Positions 10,438-22,399 of a DNA stretch of 64,000 bases are shown piece after piece. Under the pieces are notes generated by a model that worked only from the letters and a program-made list of their open reading frames with translations, made no database searches and was not told where the DNA came from. The stretch lies in assembly GCA_037176885.1 (NCBI GenBank), contig JAWWNJ010000079.1, forward strand, positions 806,001-870,000, in the 5' to 3' direction. The stretch is from Favolaschia claudopus. Its lineage: Eukaryota > Basidiomycota > Agaricomycetes > Agaricales > Mycenaceae. Both the position numbers and the translations under genes were made by a program. Each line of letters starts with the position of its first letter. Within the stretch, counting starts at the first letter, position 1.

Positions 10438-12781
10438 TACGAGTCAGTCGTTTTATACCCATTGTGTGTTTCAAGGCGGAAGTTACTTAGTGTCTTATCA
10501 TATGCCCTGCGCCAGTGAGAATTTCAGTCAATATGATAAGGAGCGGTTGAACCGAAACCGAGGACAGTGGCGCTTCTCGAGGAAGAGCATACCAAAGCCT
10601 TCAAAAGTGATCAGTGTATCTCCCCTCGAAGGCCGTTAACTCCACTCACATCGAAGGAGATTCTTGAATGAGATAGAGTAGAGGAAGGTCTACCCCCGCT
10701 TTCCGCCGAGAACGTCGAGGATGCGGAGATTGGCTTGTTGGTTTGCTTGGCAGGGGTAGTTCGCTTCTTCAAAACTACCTTCATAAAACCACCCTTGAGT
10801 CGGGCGATCCTGTAGGCGCACCATGTCTCAGCGAATCGTCCACGCTGCAGCACAGTCATTGCGGAACGTGCATACCTCTAATCCTACCCAGGCCGCTGTC
10901 GCCGGCATACAGACATCACCAGCCTTCGCCGATATTTTCAACGTCCCAAGTAGATTGCGCAGGTCCGGAGGGATTCGGGCTAATGCAGCGTCCGGCCAGC
11001 ACTGTGAATTTCATGTCTCTCCTCGCAGCCGGACAGACCTTCAAGTCCCGCTTGTATACGACGGCCCTGCGGGTCGTCGACCAGTTCTGGGTCGGACCAA
11101 GCTTGTAATTTCTTCCTACGTTCCGCAGAATGGATCTGCGCCTGTGATAACGGTATTTGACGGGCGAGCTCATGCGGGAGGGAGAGTACAGATGGAGGAC
11201 GATGCCAGTTAGGCCGGTACAAGGGTTGAAGGGAATTTTCACTGTGGACGTCGCCGGAATCATGACGTTGAAGGGACAACGAAGGGATATTCTTGAATCT
11301 TGAGAGATTGATGAGACTCCGAGGTAGCCAGGTGGTAGCGGTAGAAGTGGATTCGTAGAGAGTTGATTGTATGTCGCTTTCGAGTTTTCCTTCACAGCAA
11401 ATACCAGGTACGGCCTTTCTCAGTGACCGATGTGGTTGAAGGAAAGAACCGGCTTTAGCCGGTACTCAGCCACCGATCATTGATGGCTCTGCGTCTTGCG
11501 TTCTTCCTCTTACCACCCACTCAGACTGGCAAAAGGTTTTTGAGACTCGGATTCTCTAGAGCTGGTTCAAGTAGCCTTCGGCGTTTCATAAATCTTGGAT
11601 TCTGGCTGCTTATACGCGTGCTTGCAACTGCACTGGAGATCGGCATTGTTCTGCTTCAGTCACTTCCGTGATACTTACCTACTGCAAACATCCTCATTCT
11701 AATTCAAGTCTACGCAAGGCCCTAATCATAACTCTCGCCGAATTTGACGCGCTCTTCTCCCTGCGGATCATTCACAGCATCCTAGAATTAATTTGATTCC
11801 GAGTCAGCCTTATAATAGTCACGGTAGGGCTTGGAGCGATATTTTACTTGGGTCAATCGACCGGTCGCACTTGGGTGGGCACACAGCGTCTTTGCTTATG
11901 CCACTTCTGTTATCTAAAGATATCCGTTTCAGGCATCCCCGTAGACGAGAAGAAGCAAGATACCTTCAGCGCTCAGCGCAGGAAGCGCCTGCGGTGACGA
12001 CCCGAAGGTTTAGCACGGTGACAATGATTCGAGAGTTCTGATTTACCATTGCGAAGGTTCCGAGGGACAAAAAGGCAGTAACAAGCAAGGTGAATTTCAT
12101 GATGTCGAATTTGGTTGACCGTTGAACTGGTTCCGAGTCGCATTGCCTTGGGTTTTATAGCGTTCGCTGAGTATTTTAGGCAGGGCGGACCGTTCTATGG
12201 TGCGAGATTGCGCTTGAATCGCGTTTGGACTGATTCAGGATCTATCGGTCTTGGGTGGCCGTTTCTTGAAGCGCGCTTGTTTTCACCGTGGTTGTCAAAA
12301 TGCGTATGAATCTGAGCGAGAATGGTTGTGGGTGTGGTTCTCTTTTTGAAACAAGTCGGAATGATCCATCTCTATTACTTAGACTCTTCGTTTGAAAAAT
12401 CTTTTTCAATTGTGGCCGACTAAGTAGCTACGAAGTCTCGGGAGGATATCAACGGGACTTGTGTTCAATCTTCTGCCAACCACTGGCACCTGATCGTTAA
12501 CGCACTATTTCAGCGAGAGAACAGCTGTCGGCTGCCGGGGTATGTACTACAGCTTACCGAATTTTCCTCCTGCTCTAAGCCAACGAGAAGTTGCCGCACT
12601 CTTGCTTCCACGTTCAGACATGGAAAATTTGAAATCAAACCTCAGCTCGACTTCTCCGATAGAAGGAAAGAAAAATATTTTTTTTAGAAAAAAAAAAAAA
12701 AACAGGGATACGCGGAATAATCGCAAACATATCCACTTGGCTCGAAGATATTTGCTGAACGCAGAACACAAAAAAGTACTT
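10438..12781. other. 2.3-kb region with no secure gene
   Basis: Short frames occur on both strands (for example 10823-11212 + and 10916-11395 -) and overlap one another. None has a recognisable domain. A run of T then A at about 12675-12702, ending in 15 consecutive A, may be the relic tail of an older retroposon. The interval probably holds regulatory DNA and decayed sequence. Confidence 0.4.
10823..11212 (+). CDS. Possible small protein, doubtful
   Basis: A single frame of 129 codons starts with MSQRIVHAAAQSLRNVHTS, which is rich in Arg, Ala and Ser and could act as a mitochondrial presequence. The remainder has no recognised domain. The opposite strand also has a 159-codon frame across the same bases, so the coding strand is uncertain. 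It is listed because it is the best frame in a gene-poor interval. Confidence 0.22.
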   Translation: MSQRIVHAAAQSLRNVHTSNPTQAAVAGIQTSPAFADIFNVPSRLRRSGGIRANAASGQHCEFHVSPRSRTDLQVPLVYDGPAGRRPVLGRTKLVISSYVPQNGSAPVITVFDGRAHAGGRVQMEDDAS

Positions 12782-12795
12782 ACAATGAAGTAAAT
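12782..12795 (+). repeat. 5' target-site duplication of the LINE
   Basis: ACAATGAAGTAAAT here is repeated exactly at 14273-14286. It flanks the LINE copy and marks the insertion point. Confidence 0.93.
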
Positions 12796-14272
12796 CTGCG
12801 AGGAGAAGGGTGCTTGGTACACCGGGTGAGGAAACGATGATATACCTACATCCGCGCATATTGAAAGCGGGGGAATATGATGCCGAAATTGATCTACTTG
12901 TGAAGTTTGTCTGCGGAGAGTCTGTAGAGGAGATTAGGTTATTGCTAACGTTCGACCGTTCCGACGTTAGGCACACCGCGTGCAATGCCCTCTTGGGTGG
13001 GGTATTATATAGTATAGAAAAAGTTTCAAAACTTACCCCGATAACATTCTGCTCGGCTTCGGACTTCTTGCTTCGAGTGCTGGTACGTGAAAGAGTAAAA
13101 TTCGAAAATGATCGCATGAATCCGAGCTGGATTCTGATCAAGGCAGTTTTGAGTGGTCTATGCGAAAGAGTTGGGAGAACCAAGTTTATGCTTACCAAAA
13201 CAAAAAGAGAAAAAAACAGCCCGGCGGTGGAAGCGGTTGAAGCAGTGATTGACACTGATTGCGACATTATGTTCACCCTGCCGGGGGTAGCGCTGTGTGA
13301 GGGTTCGCAGCGCTCATTTTATAAAGTAATAAAATCACTTAAACACAGGACTGTTAGAAAGTCAACTTTTGTTAACCTGGATCGCATTCGTTGCGCAGTT
13401 GCCGAGGTCTGCGATTACACCCCCTCCGATGAGGATATTTGGAAGTCTATCAGGTCGAAAAATTTACTACGGTTGAACAGAGAATTTTATTGGAAATGCA
13501 TTCACAATTTTTTCCGTGTGGGGGAGTTCTGGTATCACCAGGATGCCCTCAGCGTGCTGGGGGATTGCCCTGCATGTAAAGTGACAGAATCGCTGGAACA
13601 CATCGCCTTAGAGTGTGATGCACCGGGCCAGAAGTTGGTATGGAACTTAACGGAGGCACTTTGGTCACGGAAATTCAAAACTTGGCCTTCCTTGAACTGG
13701 GGCCTGATCCTGGGTTGTAACTCTGTAAAATTTAGATCAGCGAAGGGACAAATCATGCCTCACAAAGGGAGGTTATTTGCTATTCTTGTCTCTGTAGCCT
13801 GGAGATTGATCTGGAACCTGCGGGTAAGCAGGGTCATAAGTAATCCTGGGAAAGTACTGTCCGATAACGATATTGCGACAATGTGGTGGAAAGACGTTAA
13901 TGCCGCGCTCTCCCGCGATCGCATCCTCACAAACAAAGCAAAGTTTGGAACACTCGCAATTGGTAAGATGAGTGTTCTGAGAACTTGGTCAGGTTTACTA
14001 GAAAATGAAGATTCCCTGCCGGATGATTGGACTACCTTGAGGGGGGTTTTAGTGGGTATGCAGCCTGGTCGTAATGGTATTGGATAAGGTTCTCGGCTGG
14101 AGCCCCACACTATAGGTTAATTGTGCGTAACGGCATTTCCTCCTGGACTGACTCTTCCCGGCTCTCACTGGTTCTAAAACTAGTAAACAAAGTGGACGAC
14201 CTTGGAATGCTTCTGCAGACTAAGAATCGTTAGGTTAATAACCAAACACTCCAAAAAAAAAAAAAAAAAAAA
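12796..14272 (+). mobile_element. 5'-truncated non-LTR retrotransposon (Tad-like LINE) with poly(A) tail
   Basis: The element runs from just after the 5' target duplication to a tail of about 22 consecutive A at 14252-14272, immediately before the second copy of the 14-bp duplication. This is the standard signature of target-primed reverse transcription. Only the 3' end of the element is present: the C-terminal part of ORF2 (see 12810-14087) and a 165-bp 3' UTR. Endonuclease and reverse transcriptase domains are missing, so the copy is dead on arrival. The perfect duplication and long uninterrupted frame suggest a fairly recent insertion. Confidence 0.93.
12810..14087 (+). pseudogene. LINE ORF2 C-terminal fragment (RNase H / zinc-binding region)
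   Basis: This 425-codon open frame matches the end of agaricomycete LINE polyproteins. A zinc-binding module of the zf-RVT type is visible: FYWKCIHNFFRVGEFWY, then CPACKVTESLEHIALEC with the C-x2-C...H...C spacing. The conserved C-terminal block follows, including NKAKFG, VLRTWSG and LPDDWTT...GVLVG. The N-terminal ~180 residues occupy the place of the RNase H domain, but I cannot see a clear catalytic set there. There is no reverse transcriptase core because the insertion is 5'-truncated. It has no own start codon context, and any translation would be incidental. Confidence 0.9.
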
Positions 14273-14286
14273 ACAATGAAGTAAAT
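14273..14286 (+). repeat. 3' target-site duplication of the LINE
   Basis: This is an exact copy of 12782-12795, directly after the poly(A) tail. Confidence 0.93.
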
Positions 14287-15100
14287 GGTAGTCGGATCAA
14301 TTTCACGGTCACAGCCATGTCACAGTTCTGACTCACGCCTTATTCTCCGCAGGAAAATCAAGTAGCTGGTTGTTCCAGCGCTAAGCTCTTGCCTGCTGCT
14401 ATCGAGGGGGTTCTCTGCTCCATTAGCGTCTGGGTTCAAGATAATGAACCTCCTTCGGGCGGCTCGTAGTCAAGGACGATGACGGTGGAGCTTACTGCGT
14501 GCTACGCTTAGTATCGACGACGTCAGTATAACCGCCGCTTGGCACACAAGTGGAGCTCGAGGCGTACATCATCCGCGTCTACCGTGTTCTACCGAGATAG
14601 TTGAGGTGCGAGTACGTGTACAGGACATTATCAGTTTTGGCGGTCTCTGATTTTTTTCTGGCTTGGACTTTGTAGTGTTCCTGGCGGAATTTTTTAGATC
14701 CTGAACTTCACATCGATAACGCGTATATCGCTCACCGAACGAACAGCCCTGTCGACCTCCATGGGGCGGAGGGCGCGTCAATGTTTTGTCCGTCGGCGTT
14801 TCGCACCGATCACCGACTTTTGCCATATGAAAAAGTGTAAAATGGAGCCGGCACCACATTCGCCCAACGGAGGCTAAAAAAATTTGTTATCTTGGCTTCT
14901 ACTTCCATCTCGACCACCCTGTTCTCGACGGCGACTTTGTGTGCTAGACCACACGTTCGATCGCTTGCCTTGAATGATCGTGATTTAGATTACTTCAAAG
15001 TTCACTCACCGTGCGTTCAACTCTTTCTTTCCTTTTGTTCTTTGTTCTACCACTGACTCGATGCCCAAAGGTGACTTTTCGCTCGCCAAATCTCAAGGGC
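14287..15100. other. Upstream region of the PRM10-like gene
   Basis: No gene is supported. The stretch before 15101 is pyrimidine-rich (TTCTTTCCTTTTGTTC around 15024-15048), typical of fungal core promoters. An in-frame ATG at 15011 would extend the PRM10-like protein by 30 residues, but it falls inside this tract and is less likely. Confidence 0.4.
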
Positions 15101-18100
15101 ATGTCCGCCACGCCAGGTTCTAAAGCGTCGCCTGTAGGTATCATGACGGGCAGTGATTCGCCTCGCGGTGCGTCGGGCTCGAAGACGCCGTTGCGCAAGG
15201 TGCAGTGGATGGAGACACACGACGAGCGAGCAGAAGAATCCACCCACGCTTTGGACGAACACGCTCAAGATGCAAGTTTCTTCATTTCACTTATCGCATA
15301 GTGTCATGACTGACCGCCGTGCCTTCTCTTACCTAGCCCAATGCCTTCGAAAACCTCACCGCAGCCCTCGAGCGCCACCAGTCACAATCGCCTCGTCCAC
15401 CGCGCGTCCACTACTTCCCGCCGCAGCGCGCCACTCCCAGCCACCACGTCCAGATCGTCCCAAACGAGGAACATGAACGCGAACGCGCTGACCCTCCGGA
15501 TCCTTCGCCCGTGCACGAAGTCCCCGGCAACTACATCAGCCCGCATGAAGACGCGGGCCTCCCTGGGACGTCCGACCTCGAAGACTACTCCCGGCGCGCC
15601 GCCAGCGAGGTCGTCCGCGCGCACACCCGCAAAGGGCTCTTCCGCGGCCTCGGTCTCGGCGTCCGCGCCAAACGCACCAAGCACAAGAAACCCTCGTCAG
15701 CTCAAGCAAAGGCGCGCGAGGAAACGGACGCGGAACGTGAGGACGTGGAGCAGGATCTGGCTGGCGCGGGGCCGATGAACCCTGCGCTTGGCGGCGGGGT
15801 GCTGTCGGCGCTCTTGACGCTGTATAACGAGGCGGAGGAGGGTACGAATTCGGGTACATCGACGCCTGGGACGGCGGAGGAGCCACCCGAGCTGCCTTGG
15901 GTAACACAGCCCAAACCGCCGAGACCGGCGTACTTTGCGACACAACAGGCCACGGCCTCGTCATCGTCGGACAGGGATGAGAGCTCGAGCTCGCCGTCCC
16001 CGCCTAGTGTTCCCGATCCTGTTGGAAGGTCACAACACGCACGCACAGGGTCGCAAGCTTCGTTGGCGAAGTTTCATATCCTGCCGCCGAAGAAGCCGAG
16101 GAACAGTGCTGGGGTGGTGGGCGCGCTCATTGCGAGTGCGGGGAATATCAGCGGGGCGGCTGCGCCTGTGCCGAGTCAGCTTGCGCCGAATATCAAGCGG
16201 CCAGGGTATCATCTTTCTCGGTATGTTTTCCTATTCTTTATTTCACATTTATCTCTAACGTTAATTGACTGAAATAGCTACTCCGTCGAAGAGGACGACG
16301 TTCCCCAAGTCCAAACACCGAAACCCACGAAAGAGAAAGAACGCCCGCGGAGCTTGCCCCCGCCGTCCGCGCCGCCTGGGATCAAATGGACGAACACGAT
16401 CTCGTCGATGGCGGATACGTTGGCGAGTAAGCGCGGGTGGACGGATAAGTTGCAGGATCTCGGGCATTTTGGGGGAGGAGGAATCGGAGGCGGCGGTGGG
16501 TGGAGGAGTGGAAGGACGACGCCTTCGTCGGGGACGGATCGGGACGAGTGGATCGATGAGAAGTGGTTGAGGGATCAGGAGCAGAGGCGGGAGAAGAGGA
16601 GGAAGAGGAAGAAGGCGGAGGTCTATGTGCGCTACTTTCTTCCATCCTACTTTTGCCTCCTTGTTCTTGGTTTCTCTTCTGCGTACTGACTCAAGCATGA
16701 TTGTAGATCACGCGGCACGTCGCGCAGATTATCCAGCGGCAGGAATTCATTCTGAAGCTGACGCGCGCCCTGATGATGTTCGGCGGACCCTCGCATCGGC
16801 TGCAGGCGCAGATCATGTCCACGGGACGGGTACTCGACATCCAGGTCAACTGCATGTACCTCCCTGACGTCGCCCTCATCAGCTTCGACGACAGCTCGAC
16901 AGGGACGAGTAACCTCAAGTTCATCCGTCAGGGAAGCGCGCTCAATCTGGGCAAGCTGAATGAGACGTATGAGTTGTATTGGCGGGTGCGTTTTCGTTCT
17001 TCTTTTGAATCAGTCTGGAGCTGACGGGTGATGGTGTTTTTGTAGGTGATTCATGACGAGGAGTCGGTGTCTGAGGCGTCGAGCACGCTTGACGCGTTGA
17101 TGGTGAAGAAGCAGGAGTATAGTTGGTGGCAGCTTATCCTTGTGGGCGGGATGTGCTCGGCGGCGATATGCTCTGTCGGGTTCAACGGCAGCTTCATTGA
17201 CTCGTTGATTGTCTTTCCTCTCGGCGCGCTGCTTGTGGCTATCCAGCTTCTAAGCATTCGAAATGAGCTTTACTCCAACATATTTGAGTACGTTAACGAT
17301 TTCCTTTCTCATTGGAGATCGCGTTATCTGATTTTTACTTGCAGAATCACTGTCGCTACTCTTTTCAGCTTTCTCTCTGCTGCACTCGCTTCGTCTGGTC
17401 ACTTTTGCTACTCTGCTGTCGCTTCTAGCTCCGTCGTACTTATCCTCCCCGTACGTCTTTCTCCTCCTTGCATTCTCTCGTCCCCCCAGCCTCCGCATGC
17501 GCATACTCACACCAACCTCCTTTCACAGGGCTTCATCGTCCTCTGCGGCTCCCTTGAGATCATGTCGCGCAACATCGTCTCGGGCTCCGTACGCATGTGC
17601 TACGCCGTCGTCTACTCGCTTTTCCTCGGTTTCGGGCTCGCCATCGGCGCGGAGGCCTACGAGAAGATTACGGGCAAGAGCGTTGTGGGGAGTACGGACT
17701 ATGCGTGCGGGCTCAGCCATAGGAAGGATGGGCCGTGGTATCAGCAGACGCCTAGTGCGTATTGGGGTGAGATTTCTTCGTCTTGATTATCTGTGTAGAA
17801 TTGAGGGAACTGACTGCGGTTGGTAGCGTTTCTAACGGTGCCGATGTACTCCTTGTTTTTGAGTATGCGGAATATGGCGCCCTGGCGGAGTAGGGAGATG
17901 GTGAGTGGTCGTTCGTGGCTTTGCTATCTGCGGGTGCTGATTGTGTTTTGTAGGTCTTGCTCATTGGGATCTCATGCATCGGCTGGGTGACGAATCACTT
18001 CACTGGTCTCAAGTTCAAGGAGCAGAGCGACATTATCGCAGCAGTCGGGTAAGCGTGCACCCTCTAAGCATCTTCTTCGCTTACCATGTCTCACAGCGCC

Positions 18101-18444
18101 TTCACCGTCGGCTTCGTAGCGAACGTCTACGGCCGGTTCTTCTCCGGCAATGCTTTTGTCATCATGGTGCGCTCTCCACGCTCTCTCGAGGAATACAGTA
18201 TTGATTTCAGGTGCAGATTACAGGCATCCTCTTCCAGCTGCCTTCCGGCCTCGGAAACGGGGGGCTGCTCACATACGCCTCCGAGAAGACTGCGGGGAAA
18301 TCGACCTCGTATCTCGCGGGCTTCCAGACGGCTCTGCAGCTTATCTCTGTCGCTATTGGGCTCACGGTCGGTCTCGGCCTGGCGCTGGCCGTCGTGCACC
18401 CGATTCAGTCGCGTCGTCGTGCTGGTGGGGTGTTCAGTCTTTGA
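15101..18444 (+). CDS. PRM10: PRM10/ThrE-type membrane transporter (threonine/serine exporter-like)
   Basis: Eleven exons (15101-15271, 15337-16220, 16278-16626, 16707-16985, 17046-17287, 17345-17450, 17529-17766, 17827-17900, 17954-18048, 18097-18166 and 18211-18444) give 913 residues with matching phases. The first intron is GC-AG (GAT|GCAAGT). Residues 1-460 are Ser/Pro-rich and disordered, ending in a basic run (RREKRRKRKKAEVY). The ThrE domain follows (about 466-720: ITRHVAQIIQRQEFILKLTR, the HRLQAQI helix, then membrane helices such as LILVGGMCSAAICSVGF). The second ThrE_2-type domain covers about 760-905. In bacteria ThrE exports threonine and serine. The fungal relative Prm10 is a pheromone-regulated membrane protein of yeast with no settled substrate. 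The protein should sit in a cell membrane with a long cytosolic N-terminus. Identification is firm; the substrate is inferred. Confidence 0.93.
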
Positions 18445-18869
18445 ATGACCCCAATATTCTCCGACTCGCGATTCAAAGTTCTCTTTCTTCATTGAATGTC
18501 AGCAACTCTCCACCGCTGGACGTTGACTCCATGGACCCTTATGCTATCTGTACAGCATCTACATTTCTTTCTTGCATTTACTTAGAAGCAAACCAACGCA
18601 CGGACTATGAAACACTTACAATACTTTAGACGTAGATATTTTAGATTTAGAGCTTGATACATAGACAATTCAAATCGCATTGTAACATGATTTCGCTTGC
18701 CCTACAAATTACTACAAATAGTACAATTGCATGCTCTGTTGGGTCAATGAAGTTGGATTATGAAAGACAGGTGCGTATACTATATGTCTACTCTCGAGAT
18801 GTATACTGATGTATGGGATATCGACGCTGACTGGTATATGTATAGAAGCATCAAGTCCACTGCTCTACC
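18445..18869. other. Convergent intergenic region
   Basis: This lies between the ends of the PRM10-like gene (+) and the zinc-finger gene (-). It is AT-rich, with no gene or repeat seen. It presumably holds the two 3' UTRs and polyadenylation signals. Confidence 0.4.
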
Positions 18870-20436
18870 TTAACGGTTCTTGTTTCCAAACAACTGGGCA
18901 ACAGCCTGCTCTCGATCCCCCGCCGACGCGGGACAACTTCTTTTCACCTTCCCCTCTCCCAAAAGGTGTTTCCTCAACCCACGGGGCAACATCTGCTTTG
19001 CGCACGCAGGGCATGATACGCGGGCTTTATCATGCGACGCGAGGTGTCTCTTTAAATGGGTCTTGACTATCGATTCGGTGCACAAGGGACAAGAAACACG
19101 TTTGGCCCCTATCTTGTCTTCCCCGTCGTGACCCGCCGGCTTGGAAGACTGACCTTTGGGTGCGGGTCGTCGGCGGACGGCTACGGCTTTCTTGGAGTTG
19201 GTGCGCCGACGCTTAGGAGCGGGGGCAGCGGCTGCCTCGAAGTAATCGGCGTCGTCATCGTTCTCCGAGTCGCCCTCCGACGCTTCGGCGTCGTCCCACT
19301 CGGACTCTGATTCGACGGGCTCCTTAAAGGTGACGCGTTTGCGCTTTGGAGCAACGACCTCGACGTCCTTGGCGTTGTCTTGCTTATCGTCGTGCTGGGG
19401 GCTCCAGGCCGTCGCGAAAGTGTCGCCTTTTCGCTTTGTAGCGCCAGAGGATGAGCCCTGTTCGTAGTCGTGTGCATCCGCTGCCTCAACGTCGCCGTCA
19501 TGCGCGGCGAGAGCGGAAGACTGAGCATTATTAATACGATGAGACGGCGATGCTTGGAAACTTTGCAGCGGTGGAAGTCTGATGAAAAGACGATTCTGCT
19601 TCGCTTTCGGTGCTGCAGCTGTTTGCTGGGCTGGGGCATTCTGTACGTCGTTGCCCAGATCGCAGTAATCATGGGTCGTCGAGCTCTGCACATCATGCTC
19701 CGGCAGGGACAAAGCGTCGAATTGCTGCTCAAGCGCGACTAGTGTTGGTTGCTCGGGGAGAGCGGTTCCGTCTCCAACGTTCGGCAGTGTCGCGCATTCT
19801 CCGGGCCATTCGACGTCCGAGTCGTCGTTGCTGGGCAGGGCCAAGTCATGGTCGTCGTCCCAAAGGTCTGTGGCGTCCTGGAAGAGGGGTGGTCGAGGCA
19901 GCGATTCATCGTCAGACTCGTATTCCGAGTCGTCGGCCATGGAATCTGAATCGACATAATCAGGCATCCCTTCGTCGTCCAGGAGCTCTTGGTCGAAATA
20001 CTCTGAATCAGAGTCGGCGATGTCATCGGAATGACTGTCTCTGTACAGGTTCCCCATTTCCTCATCGCAGTCGAGCTCGTCCTGCTCCGTCAGACCTATA
20101 TCGTAAACGGGGGTAGGCGGGCACGGCTGGCGAAGATTATGACCAAAACTAAACGGCTCGATCACTGTGGCATTCGATTTCATTTAGCACGCGGTTGCGC
20201 AGCGTCAAAGTGGAAAGCCTACTCTCGTCGACGAGCTGCGCGAAAAACAGCTCGGCTGGCTGGACATCCCGCGATTTGGCACGGTAGGCCATACGCCCTG
20301 CGCCTAGTACACATGGCGGGAGGAGACTCAGGAAGGTTTGCAGCTCGTCGGTTATGGGGGTGGTCGCGTTGAGACGCGTCCCTGGAGTGAAGGGGAGAAC
20401 CACAGCGGAGTCGTCGGGGGTCGGTGTCATGGCCAT
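18870..20436 (-). CDS. Acidic nuclear protein with C-terminal C2H2-like zinc fingers
   Basis: Two exons (20436-20191 and 20126-18870) joined by a 64-nt GT-AG intron give 500 residues. The second exon alone is a 437-codon frame, so the upstream exon is the less certain part. The middle is very acidic (DSDSEYFDQELLDDEG, DDSEYESDDES). Basic clusters that look like nuclear signals follow: PKRKRVTFKEP and PKRRRTNSKKAVAVRRR. The C-terminus has two zinc-finger-like units, CPLCTESIVKTHLKRHLASH (C-x2-C, H-x3-H) and CPACAKQMLPRGLRKHL, the second lacking a clear final His pair. A chromatin or transcription role is likely but inferred. The start at 20436 is MAMTPTPDDS; an ATG at 20183 would give the shorter form. 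Confidence 0.7.
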
Positions 20437-21615
20437 ATGTAGCCAGGTATGAACTGGTATGAAAGCAGTTTTTCCGCTGTGGTGGCAAAGGCACAGTGGC
20501 TGTAAGAGAAAGAGAGATTGGATGTTTGCGAACGCTTTTGGTTTGAGGCAAGTGGCCAAACGGGACGGACAATGGGCAGCCATCACCTGACGCTTTGGCT
20601 CGCTGAACATCCAATGCCACCAAAGCGTAGAAGATGTCGAGCCTCTGCGAGACCGTCGAAAGTCGACTCTGTGCGGCGTTCGTTAGCTTGGCTGGGTACT
20701 GTTGTATTTGCAGGGAAACGTATACCCTTCCTCGTTCACTGCAACATGCGAATCAGACGATAGAGCAGCCAGCACTCGGACGCTGTGGCCCCAGCAGACT
20801 TTCGATGCCACCAAAAGGTGGACCAAGTCGCGCCTCCTGGCTTTCTACAAGACCCCTCCCTACGGCGTCTATTAACCTCGGCGGCAACAGTAACCGCTAG
20901 AAACATACATGATCATAGATCCTTTTCCGTTCCACTGAACGCTTTGTAGTCGTAGACACCGAAGCGCTTGAGGTGCCGGCTTTGTGAAGCTTGGGTGCAA
21001 GTCTGACCGAAGGGCATACACTATCAGTTTGTCGAAAGAGGGATGCTGGTGGAAATGAAAACTTCGCTGAAACGCAAAGACAACAAGTAGGTAGCGGGAA
21101 ACAGACCGTACCACCCGCCACGGACAAGCCTAGCCCCATCCTGAATGAAGATGAACCACACGCGCATGCTGATTCCGTTTACAAGGGGTCAATGCATGGG
21201 TGCTCGAAGAGACCAGGCTCGCCGTATAAGAAAATTGGCCCCATTCCGATTCCGACGATAACGGCGCCGGCGTCGCTGGCGGGTAGAGTCTGGTTTAAGG
21301 CCTGCTGTACGTTAGTGCCGGCGCTAAGGTCAAGACAGAATGTGCACAAACCCAGCGCAACGGAAGGAAGTGAGCGAATCGTGGATTTGTCTGCGAAAGG
21401 AGGATGAATTGGATGTAAAAGCTGAGCGCTGGGAAACCATGAACAAACTCACGTAAAACTCTACACCATCAACGCGCTATCCAACATCCACCCGAGAGAG
21501 CGTATTCCGTGTCTCTGTCGTCCCACATCGCACTCGAGCGACACTTTCCGCACAGTCCTAGCAAGTCTTCTCTACTAAAGCCTTTTCCGCTTCCACTACC
21601 GAATCGGGCTCACAT
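20437..21615. other. Intergenic region
   Basis: No gene is supported. A short motif, ATGCCACCAAA followed by a purine-rich tract, occurs near 20610 and again near 20805 in the same orientation. This suggests a small old duplication. Frames on both strands are short and unconvincing. Confidence 0.35.
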
Positions 21616-22184
21616 TCATCCATCATGATCATATACAGCTCCTCGTCGTGACTCGTCACTTTCGCATTCCGGCTCCATCCTCAACTCCCCTTCGAAAACC
21701 ACCTCCCAGTCCTCCCGCCTCGTCAATGCATTCAGCAGCTCGCGGACAACTCCAGAGTCTGGCAGCGGACGTGCGGTGTGGAAGTGCAAGTCCCAGTCAG
21801 TGACTACGCTGCGCAGGGTCGAGGCGCGGCTACAAGAATGTCGGGGAGATTCTGCAAGAAGGAGAGGGGATCAGCACGATTCTAGTTGTGCGCAAGGGAG
21901 AAAAATCTTACCGGCAGAACTGTAGGGTCGAACGTCTCCGTAGCATCGAAGACATCCGAATCCCCGTCGAGCGTGGCGTCCGTAATACGAATCCTAACCC
22001 TCGGAAACGCCGCGAGTGACATCCAAGCGCACATCCCAGCCAAGGAGAACTGCACCTCGAGCCATGTCGCCGCGCTCACACAGGGCGTATCCAGCAGCGC
22101 AGCGCATAGCTCGTTCGTGCCGCAGCATGCGTTACCGGCTATGCGCTTGCAGGCCGTAGGCCGGTCGAAGGCTGAATCCTGCAA
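21616..22184 (-). pseudogene. Probable broken F-box/LRR-type gene remnant
   Basis: On the minus strand, 22184-21913 reads as protein-like sequence (SLAGMCAWMSLAAFPRVRI, then FDPTVLP) up to a GT donor. After an intron ending near 21853, NLPDILVAA continues for a few codons and stops. The following bases read well in another frame (ASTLRSVVTDWDLHFHT... to EVVFEGELRMEPECE), ending at 21616. The pattern fits one gene with a frameshift after the intron. The style resembles the C-terminal half of agaricomycete F-box proteins, but no F-box itself is visible. This is a low-confidence reconstruction. Confidence 0.35.
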
Positions 22185-22399
22185 GGCAGCTGTGATTCCG
22201 ATGAGACACTTAAGGGAGCTCGAGGGTTGCTACTTACAAGTCATCGCGATTGGGGCCTTGAGTGGGGAATCCGAGAATATCTTCGGGAAACGGTAATTTT
22301 GACCCGTGAAGATGCAGCTCTGTTTTCGCATCCGGTTTCGGCGAGACGTGGAGGAGAGATGCGAGTGACGCCAAGCGCGCGTAGATGACAAGGGCTAGC

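Noticed and set aside
12667..12702. T-run and 15-A run as the 3' tail of a second LINE
   Set aside because: No LINE coding sequence or target duplication could be found next to it, so it is left as a simple low-complexity tract.
15011..15100. Upstream in-frame ATG for the PRM10-like protein
   Set aside because: Lies in the pyrimidine-rich leader. The added residues look like a translated promoter tract, so the ATG at 15101 is preferred.
15536..16698. Several 80-145 codon minus-strand ORFs opposite the PRM10-like gene
   Set aside because: GC-rich antisense shadows of a well-supported multi-exon gene.
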